Origin: LZORAL124-50-18 sp051208045
GTDB taxonomy: Bacteria; Pseudomonadota; Gammaproteobacteria; Pseudomonadales; Oleiphilaceae
DNA length: 64,000 bases
Direction: 5' to 3'
NCBI GenBank assembly: GCA_051208045.1
Contig: JBPJFY010000006.1
Coordinates: forward strand, 124,001 to 188,000
This document shows positions 1-9,605 of the stretch, one piece after another (position 1 is the first letter of the stretch; each line of letters starts with the position of its first letter). The translations under genes and the position numbers were made by a program. The notes below the pieces were generated by a model, which saw only the letters and a program-made list of their open reading frames with translations, did not search any database and was not told the origin of the DNA.

Positions 1-1
1 T

Positions 2-1930
2 TGGAGTGGCGCGCCACGCTGGACGATGGTGTCGGCCAGTGAGATCGCGAATATCGATGTGGTGTATGGGCCTTTTTCGGCGGAGTACAGCGGAAATGCG
101 ATGGGTGGCGTCGTGCTGATCGAAACCGCCATCCCGCAAACGCGTGAATTCCACATTGATGGGACTTGGTACAATCAACAGTTCGATGCCTATGGATTCG
201 ATGATGCGGTCGACGGTTTCAAGGGGTTTGTGTCGTACGGGGATCGAATCGGCGATGCCAGCGTGTATTTTTCCTACAATCGGTTGCAGGGTGAATCCCA
301 GCCACAGTCCTTCTACTACGGGCGAAATTCCAGCAGCACCGGGACCGCCGTGAGTGGTGCGATTCAAGCCAATGACAAGAATGGCGCTCCGCAATGGGTC
401 TTCGGTGATAGCGGGGTGGTGGACACCACGACCAACAATTATAAGATCAAGGTGGGTTACCATTTTGACCAGTGGTCGGCGCTGCTGAATATTGCTTATG
501 AGGATCGTTTGTCGGAAACCGAGTCAGCCAATTCGTACATTCGTGATTTGCAGACCGGAGAATTGCTGTGGGAAGGCACGGTGACCCAAGGTGATGACAG
601 TTTCTCCATTGGAGCGAAAAACCTGGCAGAGAGTGCGTTGAATCGGGACAGTCTTAATCTGGGGCTGCGGGCGAAAGGCGAGTTGTCTCGAAATGTACGC
701 TGGGAAGCCGACCTCAGCCGTTTTTCCGTGTTGAAAGATGAAACACGCAGCGCCAAGGTCAATCGTCTTGCGCCGTCTTACGATGGGAGCGGGCAGATCA
801 AGGATTATGATGACACGGGCTGGTATACCGGCAAGGTCAAGTTTCAGGTGGATGAGTTGGGGCGTGAGGGCCTGAGCTTGACTGGCGGCTTGAGCCATGA
901 GGCCTATGAACTGAATATCGATGGGTATAACACGGCAAACCATCTTGTGGGCAGCAAAGACGAGCAAACCAGCAGTAATGGCGGTAAAACCCGTCTCTCG
1001 GCAGCATTTGCCCAGTTGAGCTGGGCGTTTATGCCCGCCTGGGATGCCGTTGTGGGTGGGCGGTATGAGCGTTGGGCGAGTGAGGATGGCTATTATGATC
1101 AGGATGTCGCAGACACGCCCGAACTGGATCTGGCGTCGGTGCCCGATCGCACCGAGCGTCGTTTCTCCCCCAAATTTGCTCTGGGTTATCAACCACTGCC
1201 GGATTGGTCTGTTCGCTACTCGGTCGCGAAGGCCTACCGGTTCCCCATTGTTGAAGAGCTGTACAATCAGTTTGAGTCGTTCACTGCCAAGAGTATCGCG
1301 AATCCGGAGCTGGAACCGGAGAATGGTTTGCATCACAACCTGATGATCGAGAATCGATTGGGTCAGGGGTATGTGCGCGTGAATTTCTTCCGGGAGAACG
1401 TCAAGGATGTGATCGAATCCCAGACGGAAACGGTGGTGGGGCCAACCGGCAATGTGTCCGTACGCACTTTCATTCCTGTGGATGAAGTGGAAACAACCGG
1501 GGTGGAAGTGATTGTGAATCAACACGATGCGTTGATTGATGGTTTGAACGTTCGGTTGAATCTGGCGTATACCGACTCAGAAATCGAGCGGAATGATGCC
1601 AATCCCGATTTTGAGGGCAAACAATATCCAAGAATGCCCTACTGGCGGGGCAATGCATTAGTGAACTATCGTGTGTCCCCCGCGTGGTCGGTGGCCGGTA
1701 ACGTGCAGTACGCCAGCAACAGCTATGGCAGCCTGGACAACAGCGATACGGAAAGCAATGTGTACGGTGCGCAGGATGGTTATACGCGATTCGGTGCCAA
1801 AGCGACCTGGGCGGCGAACCAGAACACGCAGGTGCATGTCGGGGTGGATAACATCACAGACGAAATCGCTTACGTCGCGCATCCCTGGCCGGGACGCACC
1901 TTTTACTTGTCTGCGTCGTATGATTTGTAA
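2..1930 (+). CDS. TonB-dependent outer membrane receptor, 5' end outside window
   Basis: The reading frame is open from base 2, so the gene begins upstream of the window and lacks its signal peptide, TonB box and most of the plug. The visible start is the end of the plug domain, with the typical stretch IDVVYGPFSAEYSGNAMGG near residues 18-36. The rest is a beta-barrel rich in alternating aromatic and polar residues, ending in YLSASYDL, which fits outer-membrane insertion. Such receptors take up metal chelates, vitamin B12 or other scarce ligands using TonB energy. The next two genes follow closely on the same strand (a secreted propeller and a thioredoxin-like protein), suggesting one uptake unit. 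The cobalamin gene cobQ is adjacent but convergent, so a cobamide substrate is possible but unproven. Ligand unknown. Confidence 0.93.
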   Translation, partial: WSGAPRWTMVSASEIANIDVVYGPFSAEYSGNAMGGVVLIETAIPQTREFHIDGTWYNQQFDAYGFDDAVDGFKGFVSYGDRIGDASVYFSYNRLQGESQPQSFYYGRNSSSTGTAVSGAIQANDKNGAPQWVFGDSGVVDTTTNNYKIKVGYHFDQWSALLNIAYEDRLSETESANSYIRDLQTGELLWEGTVTQGDDSFSIGAKNLAESALNRDSLNLGLRAKGELSRNVRWEADLSRFSVLKDETRSAKVNRLAPSYDGSGQIKDYDDTGWYTGKVKFQVDELGREGLSLTGGLSHEAYELNIDGYNTANHLVGSKDEQTSSNGGKTRLSAAFAQLSWAFMPAWDAVVGGRYERWASEDGYYDQDVADTPELDLASVPDRTERRFSPKFALGYQPLPDWSVRYSVAKAYRFPIVEELYNQFESFTAKSIANPELEPENGLHHNLMIENRLGQGYVRVNFFRENVKDVIESQTETVVGPTGNVSVRTFIPVDEVETTGVEVIVNQHDALIDGLNVRLNLAYTDSEIERNDANPDFEGKQYPRMPYWRGNALVNYRVSPAWSVAGNVQYASNSYGSLDNSDTESNVYGAQDGYTRFGAKATWAANQNTQVHVGVDNITDEIAYVAHPWPGRTFYLSASYDL

Positions 1931-1959
1931 TCGTCATCGGGGTGTGTAGGGAGGCATTC

Positions 1960-3216
1960 ATGCACTTCATCCGTTTGTTTGGATTCTTCTGTCGCTTGTG
2001 TTTTATCAGTGCTGGTGTGATACCGGTGTTGCACGCAGCGAGCCATGAGCATGCGCCGGAATCTGCATCGGACGCTTGTGCCAGTCTCGCTGCGCTGCCG
2101 AGTGCAGACTGCGCGCGCTCGCCAACGCCCGCGTTTGGCCGGGATGGGCGTCTCTGGTTGGCCTGGTATCAGCGCGGGCACGTGTATGTGCAATCCTCCG
2201 GTGATCTGGGGCAGACGTTTTCATCGCCGGTGGTGGTGAATCGGGTGCCCGAGCGTGTGGATGACCAAGGCGAAGACCGGGTGCAGATCCGGATCGGGCC
2301 CGCAGATGAAATCTATCTGGTCTGGACGCAAAAGCTGGAGAAAAAATACACGGGCCACATTCGCTTCAGTCGCTCCCTGGATGGGGGGCAGCATTTTGAT
2401 GATCCGGTGAACGTGAATGATGACCTGGCGGAAATCGGGCACCGCTTTCCGGCAATGACGGTGACACCGGCTGGTGAGGTGACGGTCGTGTGGATTGATA
2501 AACGCCCGCTGGAAGCGTCGAAGCAGGCTGATCAGGCCTATCGGGGGGCATCGTTGTTCTATGCGCGCTCTCAGGACCGTGGTGCCAGTTTTCAGTTTAA
2601 CCGCACGCTCATCGATCATGCCTGTGAATGTTGCCGGCTGGCGATGGGATGGGATGGTGACACTGCACCGGTGGTGTTGTATCGGCATGTTTTCCCCGGT
2701 CAGATACGGGATCATGCGTTGATCTATTTTGATGGGCAGGGCAGGCCTGGGTCCCCGGTGCGGGTCAGCGAAGATGACTGGCGTATCGAAGGCTGCCCGC
2801 ATCATGGGCCGGCGTTGGCTTCGGCGGGTCCGGTGCAGCATATGGTGTGGTTTACCCAAGGCACACAGCGCCAAGGGCTGCAGTATGCTCGGGCTACCCA
2901 GACGCATACGGGCGTCGAGATCAGTGCGCCCGTGCCATTTGGCGCGCCTGCCAGCGAACGCCCGGCGGTGGCCGTGATGGGTACTGTGGTGGCCTTGGCA
3001 TGGAAGCGCTTCACCGGGGAGCTGACGGTGGTGGAGGGGGTGCTGTCTCGGGATGGGGGTGAGACCTGGAGTGACCCCCAGACGCTGGCATCCACTGCGG
3101 GGGCGTCGGATCATCCGATATTGATCCAGAATGGCAAGCAGGTATACCTTTCCTGGCGCAGCGAGCCAGAGGGGTATCGGTTGATCCCGCTAGGGACGCT
3201 GGGGGTGGACTCATGA
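1960..3216 (+). CDS. Secreted sialidase-like (BNR) beta-propeller protein with CxCC motif
   Basis: The start is placed at the ATG at 1960 because AGGGAGG lies a few bases upstream and a good signal peptide follows (MHFIRLFGFF..., cut near HAASHEH). An upstream in-frame start at 1942 is less likely. The mature protein has repeated Asp-box-like segments (SGDLGQTF, SLDGGQHF, SQDRGASF, SRDGGETW), the signature of six-bladed sialidase/BNR propellers. A central motif HACECCRLAM (CxCC) and a later CPHH could bind a metal or haem-like ligand. No full set of sialidase catalytic residues was recognised, so a binding role is more likely than hydrolysis. It lies 29 bases after the TonB receptor and overlaps the next gene by four bases (ATGA), so translation is probably coupled. 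Confidence 0.8.
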   Translation: MHFIRLFGFFCRLCFISAGVIPVLHAASHEHAPESASDACASLAALPSADCARSPTPAFGRDGRLWLAWYQRGHVYVQSSGDLGQTFSSPVVVNRVPERVDDQGEDRVQIRIGPADEIYLVWTQKLEKKYTGHIRFSRSLDGGQHFDDPVNVNDDLAEIGHRFPAMTVTPAGEVTVVWIDKRPLEASKQADQAYRGASLFYARSQDRGASFQFNRTLIDHACECCRLAMGWDGDTAPVVLYRHVFPGQIRDHALIYFDGQGRPGSPVRVSEDDWRIEGCPHHGPALASAGPVQHMVWFTQGTQRQGLQYARATQTHTGVEISAPVPFGAPASERPAVAVMGTVVALAWKRFTGELTVVEGVLSRDGGETWSDPQTLASTAGASDHPILIQNGKQVYLSWRSEPEGYRLIPLGTLGVDS

Positions 3217-3716
3217 AGGCTGTTATGCGACGCTTGCGAGCACTGCTGTGGCTGGGCGGATGGCTTTTATCCTTGGGGGCAGGCGCAACTCCGCAACCGC
3301 TGTCGCAGATGGACGTACTGCCGCTTCAGGCGGGCTTTCAGGGCAAAGGGCATCTGCTGGTATTGTGGTCGGTGGACTGTTTGCCCTGTCTCAAGGAACT
3401 GGCGTTGATTGGGACTTTAGGGGCGGAAAAGTCCGGGTTACCGATCACGCTGATATCCACCGATGAGGAGGTTGCCCCGGAAGACGTGGCCGCCGTTCTG
3501 GCGCGTTACGGCGTGAGCCAGTATGACGCCTGGCAGTTTGCGGATACCGTCCCGGCACGATTGCGTTATGCGATTGATCCTGCCTGGCGTGGTGAATTGC
3601 CACGCAGTTACTTTTACCCTGTGGTGGGCGAGCGCGTGACGCACTCGGGGCTGCTGTCAGAAGCCATGATGCGGCGCTGGCTGGCTCTGCCGGTGTCCCA
3701 ACCTGATCAACCCTGA
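3213..3716 (+). CDS. TlpA-like thioredoxin-fold protein, exported
   Basis: A 167-residue protein with an N-terminal signal or anchor segment (LLWLGGWLLSLGAGA, residues 11-25) and a thioredoxin-like core. The redox motif is CLPC in LWSVDCLPCLKEL (around residues 52-63), followed by a predicted alpha/beta fold with a Pro in the expected cis-Pro region (GELPRSYFYP). Proteins of this type work in the periplasm as thiol-disulfide reductases or metal chaperones. The start overlaps the stop of the propeller gene (ATGA). Since the propeller has a CxCC cluster, this protein may keep those cysteines reduced; that is inference from adjacency. Confidence 0.8.
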   Translation: MKAVMRRLRALLWLGGWLLSLGAGATPQPLSQMDVLPLQAGFQGKGHLLVLWSVDCLPCLKELALIGTLGAEKSGLPITLISTDEEVAPEDVAAVLARYGVSQYDAWQFADTVPARLRYAIDPAWRGELPRSYFYPVVGERVTHSGLLSEAMMRRWLALPVSQPDQP

Positions 3717-3739
3717 AGCTCTGGCTTATGCGGTGCGGC

Positions 3740-5260
3740 TTATGTGGTGCGGAACACTGCTTCAAGATCGAGGTGATCCAAACAGCACGCCGCGAGGCGT
3801 TCCAGTTGCTGTTCGCGAATGTCGCCGAGATTTACCGGCTGTGCTTGTGCCAGCCCCGCCCAGGTGAGCAGCGCCTGCAGGGCTTCCGGTTGATCAAACA
3901 GGCCATGCAGGTAGGTACCGAGTATCTGGTTGTCGTCGCTGATCGCGCCGTCCTGCTGTGTTGCCCAGGTCATCATGGGCCGGGTGAGTGCAAGGCCGGT
4001 GGTGATCCCCGCATGAATCTCGTAACCCTGCACGGGTGTCGCGGATTGATGGGGCAGGTGCAGCGTGCCGGTTTGTTGGGTGAGTTGTTTTTGGGAGTGG
4101 AGTGTCGTTTGCAACGACAGCAGACCCAGGCCGGCCGCATGGGCCTGCTGCCCTTCGATCTGATGCGGGTCGGCGATGTGTTCGCCCAGCATCTGAAAGC
4201 CACCGCAAATACCCATCAGCTTGCCACCATAGCGCAGGTGCTTCTGGATGGCGGTGTCCCACCCTTGTTCGCGCAACCAGTGCAGGTCGGCAATGACGCT
4301 TTTGCTGCCGGGCAAGATGATGAGGTCCGCCGCCGGGATGGGGTCATTGGGTCCGACATAGCTAAACTGAACCTGCGGGTGCAGCCGGAGGGGGTCAAAA
4401 TCCGTGTGATTACTGATGCGGGGCAGCACGGGAACGATGACGCGCAAAGGCGCGTTGGCGGGGCTGTCTGATCCGGGCTCAGTGACGGGTACCACGGGAT
4501 TCACGCCGTCTTCCGCATCAATGTATAAGCCATGCAAATAGGGTAACACGCCGTACACGGGTTTGTGGGTGTATTCTTCCAACCAGTCCAGACCGGGTTC
4601 CAATAACGCGATATCACCGCGAAACCGGTTAATCACAAAGCCGCGTGTGCGAGCCTGCTCCGTGGCAGAGAGCAGGTGTAGCGTACCCACGAGGTGTGCG
4701 AATACGCCGCCTTTGTCGATATCGGCAATCAGTATCACCGGGCAATCGGCGGCCTCGGCAAAACCCATATTCGCGATATCGCCTTCGCGCAGATTGATTT
4801 CTGCCGGGCTGCCTGCACCTTCCACAATCACCCAGTCATAGCGGGATTTCAGGCGTGCGAAGGAAGCCATCACCGCTTCTTTGGCCACCTTTTTATAATC
4901 ATGGTATGCCTGCGCCTTCATCGTGGTGAGGGCTTTCCCGTGCACAATCACTTGCGCCCCTTGATCCGTGGTTGGCTTCAATAAAATCGGATTCATATCG
5001 ATTTCAGGGGCAATGCGACACGCCGCTGCCTGAAGCGCCTGCGCCCGGCCAATTTCGCCGCCGTCGGCAGTGACGGCGCTGTTAAGGGCCATGTTCTGGG
5101 GCTTGAAAGGCGCGACACAGACACCATGATTGGCGAGTACCCGGCAGAGACCGGCAACCAGCGTGCTTTTACCCGCGTCAGACGTGGTGCCTTGCACCAT
5201 CAAAACGCCTTTTTCAGGCAGGGCGAAGGGGACAGTCGGTGTGGATGGTGAGGAATTCAA
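3740..5260 (-). CDS. cobQ: Cobyric acid synthase CobQ/CbiP
   Basis: This enzyme amidates side chains b, d, e and g of adenosyl-cobyrinic a,c-diamide using glutamine and ATP, in adenosylcobalamin synthesis. The 506-residue length matches the family. Residues about 20-40 hold the dethiobiotin-synthetase-like nucleotide site (QGTTSDAGKST), followed by FKPQNMALNS and EGAGSPAEINLRE. The C-terminal half is a class I glutamine amidotransferase with nucleophile Cys in GICGGFQMLG (about residue 351) and the His in TYLHGLFD. The start is supported by AGGAG upstream. No other cobalamin gene is visible here, so the gene may serve cobamide salvage or belong to a dispersed pathway. It is convergent with the TonB receptor unit, and 12 bases separate it from the downstream end of glgX. 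Confidence 0.96.
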   Translation of the reverse strand: MNSSPSTPTVPFALPEKGVLMVQGTTSDAGKSTLVAGLCRVLANHGVCVAPFKPQNMALNSAVTADGGEIGRAQALQAAACRIAPEIDMNPILLKPTTDQGAQVIVHGKALTTMKAQAYHDYKKVAKEAVMASFARLKSRYDWVIVEGAGSPAEINLREGDIANMGFAEAADCPVILIADIDKGGVFAHLVGTLHLLSATEQARTRGFVINRFRGDIALLEPGLDWLEEYTHKPVYGVLPYLHGLYIDAEDGVNPVVPVTEPGSDSPANAPLRVIVPVLPRISNHTDFDPLRLHPQVQFSYVGPNDPIPAADLIILPGSKSVIADLHWLREQGWDTAIQKHLRYGGKLMGICGGFQMLGEHIADPHQIEGQQAHAAGLGLLSLQTTLHSQKQLTQQTGTLHLPHQSATPVQGYEIHAGITTGLALTRPMMTWATQQDGAISDDNQILGTYLHGLFDQPEALQALLTWAGLAQAQPVNLGDIREQQLERLAACCLDHLDLEAVFRTT

Positions 5261-5272
5261 AGGGGCTCCTGC

Positions 5273-7360
5273 TCAGGGTGTGATTTGCCTGAACAGTGCC
5301 ACATTGCGCCCGATTAGCGGGTATTCTTTCAACGGGGTGTCTTGCGTTGAACTGGCGGCAGCGCTGTCGTCAGGCAGGCCGGTAGTATACCGTGTATCCA
5401 ACAAAAGCTGCCAGTGGGATTCCGGAAACTGGAACCGTTTGGCTTCCTTACAGGCATTCACCAGAATGAGCAGTGATTCCGGGTGCGGGTCTTTCGGATC
5501 GGATTTTAACCACAGGGTGAACGCGTTGCTGTCTTCATCGTGCCAGTCGGAGAGGTCCGTCGGTGAGCCGTCAGGATTGAACCAGCTGGCGGTATCCGAA
5601 TAGCGGTGCCGGTAATAGTCATCATCGGTGAGCATGATGTTGCGCAGCAGGCGATAGGTCTTTCGCAGCTCGATCATCCGGGTGACGAACCCGTGGAGAT
5701 CCCGTTCGTTCTTTTCCAGGTGCCAGTTAACCCAGCTGATGCTGTTATCCTGGCAGTAGGCGTTGTTATTGCCGCGCTGGGTACGGCCAATTTCGTCGCC
5801 GCCCAGAATGTGCGGGGTGCCTTGGGAAATCAACAGGGTGGTGAAAAAATTGCGCTTCTGGCGGAGGCGCAGGTCAAGAATCGCCGCGTCGTGGGTTTTG
5901 CCTTCTTCCCCGTAATTGAAGGAGAGGTTATTGCTGGAGCCGTCCTGATTGGCTTCGCCGTTGGCTTCGTTTTTACGTTCGTTGTAAGACACCAGATCCT
6001 GCAGCGTGTAGCCGTCATGGTACGTGATGTAGTTGACTGAGGCCTGAATCGGGCGATGATTTTTCGGGAAAATATCGCGGGAGCCCATCAATCGTGTCGC
6101 AAAATCACCCAGACCGTTTTTATCGCCGCGCCAGAAGGAGCGTATGCGGTCGCGGTATTTGTCGTTGCATTCCTGCCAGTTTACCGGGAAGTGGCCCAGG
6201 CGATAGCCGCCCTGACCCAGATCCCAAGGTTCCGCAATGGTGATGGTGTTGCCCAGGACAGGATCTTGCTTCAGCGCACGGAAGAAGGCGGAGCTGTGAC
6301 GGAACTCGTAGTTTTCCCGCGCCAGACTCGCAGCGAGGTCAAACCGGAAGCCATCCACATGCATCTCGGTCACCCAATAGCGCAGGGCATCCAGAATGAC
6401 GCGCAGGCTGTAATTGTTATCCATGTTCACACTGTTCCCACAACCGCTGTTGTTCAGATACCGGTTGTAGTCGAGCCCGCCGCCTTCGCTGTGCTCGAAG
6501 AGGTAAAAGCCTTTATTATCCAGGCCCTTAAAAGACAGGATGGGGCTGTTGAGTCCAGCTTCTGCTGTGTGATTGAACACCACATCGAGAATGACCTGAA
6601 TGCCATGACGGTGAAATTCCCGTACCATGGTTTTGAATTCGTTGATCGGATCCAGCACGGCATACCGGTTGTCGGGGCAGAAAAAGTTGACCGGATTGTA
6701 GCCCCAGTAGTTGGTCAGACCCCGTTCAGTGATCAAGGGTTCGGGCATGAAGCTGGCTACCGGTAGCAATTGCACGGTGGTAATGCCGAGGGCCTTCAAG
6801 TACTGAAGCACGGAGTGCGAGGCCAGGCCGAGATAGGTGCCTTGGTACACGTCGTCGACGTCGGGGTGTAACTGGGTAAAGCCTTTCACGTGCAGCTCAT
6901 ACAGCACGCGCTGATCGATGGGAACGTTCGGCGGAGTGATGCCTTGCCAGTCGAAGGATTCGGCCGGGGCGACCAGTGCTTTGGGTACCATGAACTGACT
7001 GTCGCCCTGATAGGACTTACGATTCCAGATGATGGGCCGATTGAGTCGTTTGGCGTAAGGGTCGATGAGCAGTTTCTGGGGATCAAAACACAGGCCCATC
7101 TCCGGAAACTGCTTCCCGTGCACGCGATAGCCATAGAGCAATTCGGGCTGCAAATCCGGCAAAAATCCGTGCCAGACCTGCCCGGTTTTACCCGGCAGCG
7201 TGTAGCTCGCCACCTGTTCCTCGGTATCCGGAGAGAACAGGCATAACTCGACCTTATCTGCCCAGGGACTGTGCACCGCAAAGTTGAAGCCGCCATTCAG
7301 CGGTGTACAGCCGAATGGGTCCGGTTGGCCGGGTTTGATTTTAGCGGGCACGCTCATCAT
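5273..7360 (-). CDS. glgX: Glycogen debranching enzyme GlgX
   Basis: A GH13 isoamylase-type hydrolase that cuts alpha-1,6 branches of glycogen limit dextrins in the cytoplasm. The 695-residue protein has an N-terminal CBM48-like domain (NGGFNFAVHSPWADKVELC) and a (beta/alpha)8 catalytic domain. The GH13 motifs are visible: DVVFNHTAE, DGFRFDLA (nucleophile Asp, about residue 338), AEPWDLG (acid/base Glu, about 376) and TYHDG (third acid, about 447). The length and motifs fit the E. coli enzyme. The start overlaps the end of glgB by 20 bases and it is the last gene of malQ-glgB-glgX. Two consecutive ATGs (7360 and 7357) are both possible starts. Confidence 0.96.
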   Translation of the reverse strand: MMSVPAKIKPGQPDPFGCTPLNGGFNFAVHSPWADKVELCLFSPDTEEQVASYTLPGKTGQVWHGFLPDLQPELLYGYRVHGKQFPEMGLCFDPQKLLIDPYAKRLNRPIIWNRKSYQGDSQFMVPKALVAPAESFDWQGITPPNVPIDQRVLYELHVKGFTQLHPDVDDVYQGTYLGLASHSVLQYLKALGITTVQLLPVASFMPEPLITERGLTNYWGYNPVNFFCPDNRYAVLDPINEFKTMVREFHRHGIQVILDVVFNHTAEAGLNSPILSFKGLDNKGFYLFEHSEGGGLDYNRYLNNSGCGNSVNMDNNYSLRVILDALRYWVTEMHVDGFRFDLAASLARENYEFRHSSAFFRALKQDPVLGNTITIAEPWDLGQGGYRLGHFPVNWQECNDKYRDRIRSFWRGDKNGLGDFATRLMGSRDIFPKNHRPIQASVNYITYHDGYTLQDLVSYNERKNEANGEANQDGSSNNLSFNYGEEGKTHDAAILDLRLRQKRNFFTTLLISQGTPHILGGDEIGRTQRGNNNAYCQDNSISWVNWHLEKNERDLHGFVTRMIELRKTYRLLRNIMLTDDDYYRHRYSDTASWFNPDGSPTDLSDWHDEDSNAFTLWLKSDPKDPHPESLLILVNACKEAKRFQFPESHWQLLLDTRYTTGLPDDSAAASSTQDTPLKEYPLIGRNVALFRQITP

Positions 7361-9587
7361 AAATCAGGTAAACCGTTGCCAGTGGGGGTATGTTCACGGT
7401 GATGGATTGCTCACAGCCCTGCCATGGCAGGGCCTCGCTGTTAAATTGTAGCCCGATTTCGTAGTTTGAGCCAAAGTAATGGGTACTGTCGGTATTCAGT
7501 AGCACCTGGTAGTTTCCGGCTTCTTCGACGCCAAGCCGGTAGGCGTTGCGCGGAATCGGCGTAAAGTTACAGAGGACATACACCTTCTGATGGCTGCTTT
7601 TCGCCCGACGAACAAAGGCCAGAATGCTGTGCTGGGCGTCTTCGTGGTCCAGCCAGCGAAAGCCCCCCGGGGTGTGATCCCACTCATGCAGTGCCGGGGT
7701 AGTTGTGTAGAGGCGATTCAAATCCTGGTACAGCCGCTTGAGCTTCCAGTGACGCTCATGTTCCAGCAAATGCCAGTCGAGCGAACTGTCGTGGTTCCAT
7801 TCCGAGGTTTGTCCAAACTCATTGCCCATAAAATTCAGCTTTTTCCCGGGGTGGGCGTACATAAACGCCGCATAGCTGCGTTGGTTGGCGGTTTGTTGCC
7901 ATTCATCGCCGGGCATCTTCCGGATCAGTGAGCCTTTTCCGTGAACCACTTCGTCATGGGAGAGGGGAAGAATAAAGTTCTCGTTATAGGCGTAGATCAT
8001 GCTGAACGTAATATCGCCGTGGTGATAGCGGCGGTAGGCGGGGTCTTTGGAAAAGTAGAGCAGTGAGTCGTGCATCCAGCCCATGTTCCATTTGAATCCG
8101 AAGCCCAGTCCGCCCTCAAACACCGGTCTGGATACCTTGGCATAGGAGGTGGATTCTTCCGCAATGGTCATGGCGTGGGGAAAGTGACGATACACTTCCT
8201 CGTTCATCCATTTAAGGAAGCTCACGGCTTCATAATTCACGTTGCCGCCGTCCACGTTGGGCACCCATTCGCCCTCGTTTCGCGAATAGTCCAGATAGAG
8301 CATGGAGGCGACCGCATCCACACGCAAACCGTCGATGTGGTAGTAATCCAGCCAGAAAAGTGCGGAGGCGAGCAGAAAGCGGCGCACGGTGTCTTTGCCG
8401 TAATCATAGATGCAGGAGTTCCAATCCGGATGCCAGCCACGGCGGGGATCTTCGTACTCATACACATGGGTACCATCGAACCGGGCAAGGCCATGACCAT
8501 CGTTTGGAAAATGCGCGGGCACCCAGTCAATAATGACGCCAATGCCCTGTTGGTGGCACTGGTCGACGAAGTATTTGAAATCTTCCGGCTGACCATAACG
8601 ACTGGTGGGGGAGAACAAGCCGACGGGTTGATAGCCCCAGGAGCCATTAAACGGATGCTCGCTGACGGGCAGTACTTCGATGTGGGTGTAGCCCATGTCT
8701 TTGACGTAGGGAATGAGGGTGTCTGCGAGCTCCCGGTAATTGAGGCTGCGGTTCTGCTCTTCTGGTTTGCGCCGCCAGGAGCCCAGGTGCACCTCATAGA
8801 TGCTCATGGGGCTTTCGTAGCGATCGATCTGCGCCTGTCGGGCTTGCCATTCCGCGTCCTGCCAGGTGTAGGTGCTGTGGTCGTAAACCACTGACGCGTG
8901 AGAGGGATATTGTTCGGCATAAAAGCCGACCGGGTCCGCCTTGTGGGGGAGCCGGTTGCCCATCGGGTCTTTGACTTCATATTTGTAGTGCGTGCCCGCC
9001 GTCAGACCGGGAATGAACAGTACCCAGTGCCCACACTGCGTTTTTTCCATGGGGTGGCACCGACCATCCCAGTGATTAAAGTTGCCAATTACACTGACCG
9101 CCGTTGCATTTGGTGCAAACACCGCGAAACGAACGCCGGGCACGTCCACACCCTTGTCGGTCGTTACAGTGATCAGCTGTGCGCCCAGTTGCTGGTAGGT
9201 GTTGGCTGGCTCAGTGTCCACAAAATGGACCGCGTGAAATGCGGCTTCCTTGAACTGGTAAGGATCAATACGTTGAATGGCTTCCTGCGCTTCCGGGTAC
9301 GTGATGTCCAGTGCATAGTGAAAATCGTTCCTGCGCCGGGGAAACGCGAGTTCAAAGCAGCCGCTGGCCTCTACTTGCATCAGGGTGCCCAGGCGTTTGC
9401 CGGATGTGAGGTCCACCACACAGACTTCCTGTGTTCCCGGTAGCCATGCCCGCAGGATTTTCCCCCGGCCGCCGGGGGCGTTGTGCAGGCCCAATGTGTG
9501 AAACGGGTGTCGACACCGGGCTTCTTCCAATTCTGTGAGCGCGACGTTGTGGTGTTCCGCGGTGTTGTCGTGTCTGGTCTCTGGCAT
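7341..9587 (-). CDS. glgB: 1,4-alpha-glucan branching enzyme GlgB
   Basis: This enzyme transfers segments of alpha-1,4-glucan to make alpha-1,6 branches. The protein has the N1 and CBM48 beta-sandwich domains of the long E. coli-type enzyme (VSVIGNFNHWDGR), then a GH13 barrel. Catalytic motifs are DGLRVDAVASMLY (nucleophile Asp, about residue 422), AEESTSY (acid/base Glu, about 476) and LPLSHDEVVHG. The C-terminal all-beta domain ends in VYLIYDERAR. I chose the ATG at 9587, 12 bases after AGGGA; the frame extends to a TTG at 9599, but that start would abut the Shine-Dalgarno sequence. It begins 19 bases after the malQ stop and overlaps glgX, indicating one transcript. Confidence 0.96.
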   Translation of the reverse strand: MPETRHDNTAEHHNVALTELEEARCRHPFHTLGLHNAPGGRGKILRAWLPGTQEVCVVDLTSGKRLGTLMQVEASGCFELAFPRRRNDFHYALDITYPEAQEAIQRIDPYQFKEAAFHAVHFVDTEPANTYQQLGAQLITVTTDKGVDVPGVRFAVFAPNATAVSVIGNFNHWDGRCHPMEKTQCGHWVLFIPGLTAGTHYKYEVKDPMGNRLPHKADPVGFYAEQYPSHASVVYDHSTYTWQDAEWQARQAQIDRYESPMSIYEVHLGSWRRKPEEQNRSLNYRELADTLIPYVKDMGYTHIEVLPVSEHPFNGSWGYQPVGLFSPTSRYGQPEDFKYFVDQCHQQGIGVIIDWVPAHFPNDGHGLARFDGTHVYEYEDPRRGWHPDWNSCIYDYGKDTVRRFLLASALFWLDYYHIDGLRVDAVASMLYLDYSRNEGEWVPNVDGGNVNYEAVSFLKWMNEEVYRHFPHAMTIAEESTSYAKVSRPVFEGGLGFGFKWNMGWMHDSLLYFSKDPAYRRYHHGDITFSMIYAYNENFILPLSHDEVVHGKGSLIRKMPGDEWQQTANQRSYAAFMYAHPGKKLNFMGNEFGQTSEWNHDSSLDWHLLEHERHWKLKRLYQDLNRLYTTTPALHEWDHTPGGFRWLDHEDAQHSILAFVRRAKSSHQKVYVLCNFTPIPRNAYRLGVEEAGNYQVLLNTDSTHYFGSNYEIGLQFNSEALPWQGCEQSITVNIPPLATVYLIYDERAR

Positions 9588-9605
9588 GCGTGAAAACAAT
9601 CCCTG

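Noticed and set aside
524..1525. Long reverse-strand open frame of 333 codons
   Set aside because: It lies fully inside the TonB receptor gene on the other strand, has no domain-like sequence and no ribosome site.
2221..3114. Reverse-strand frame of 297 codons
   Set aside because: Shadow of the propeller gene, rich in His, Arg and Pro as antisense frames of such genes usually are.
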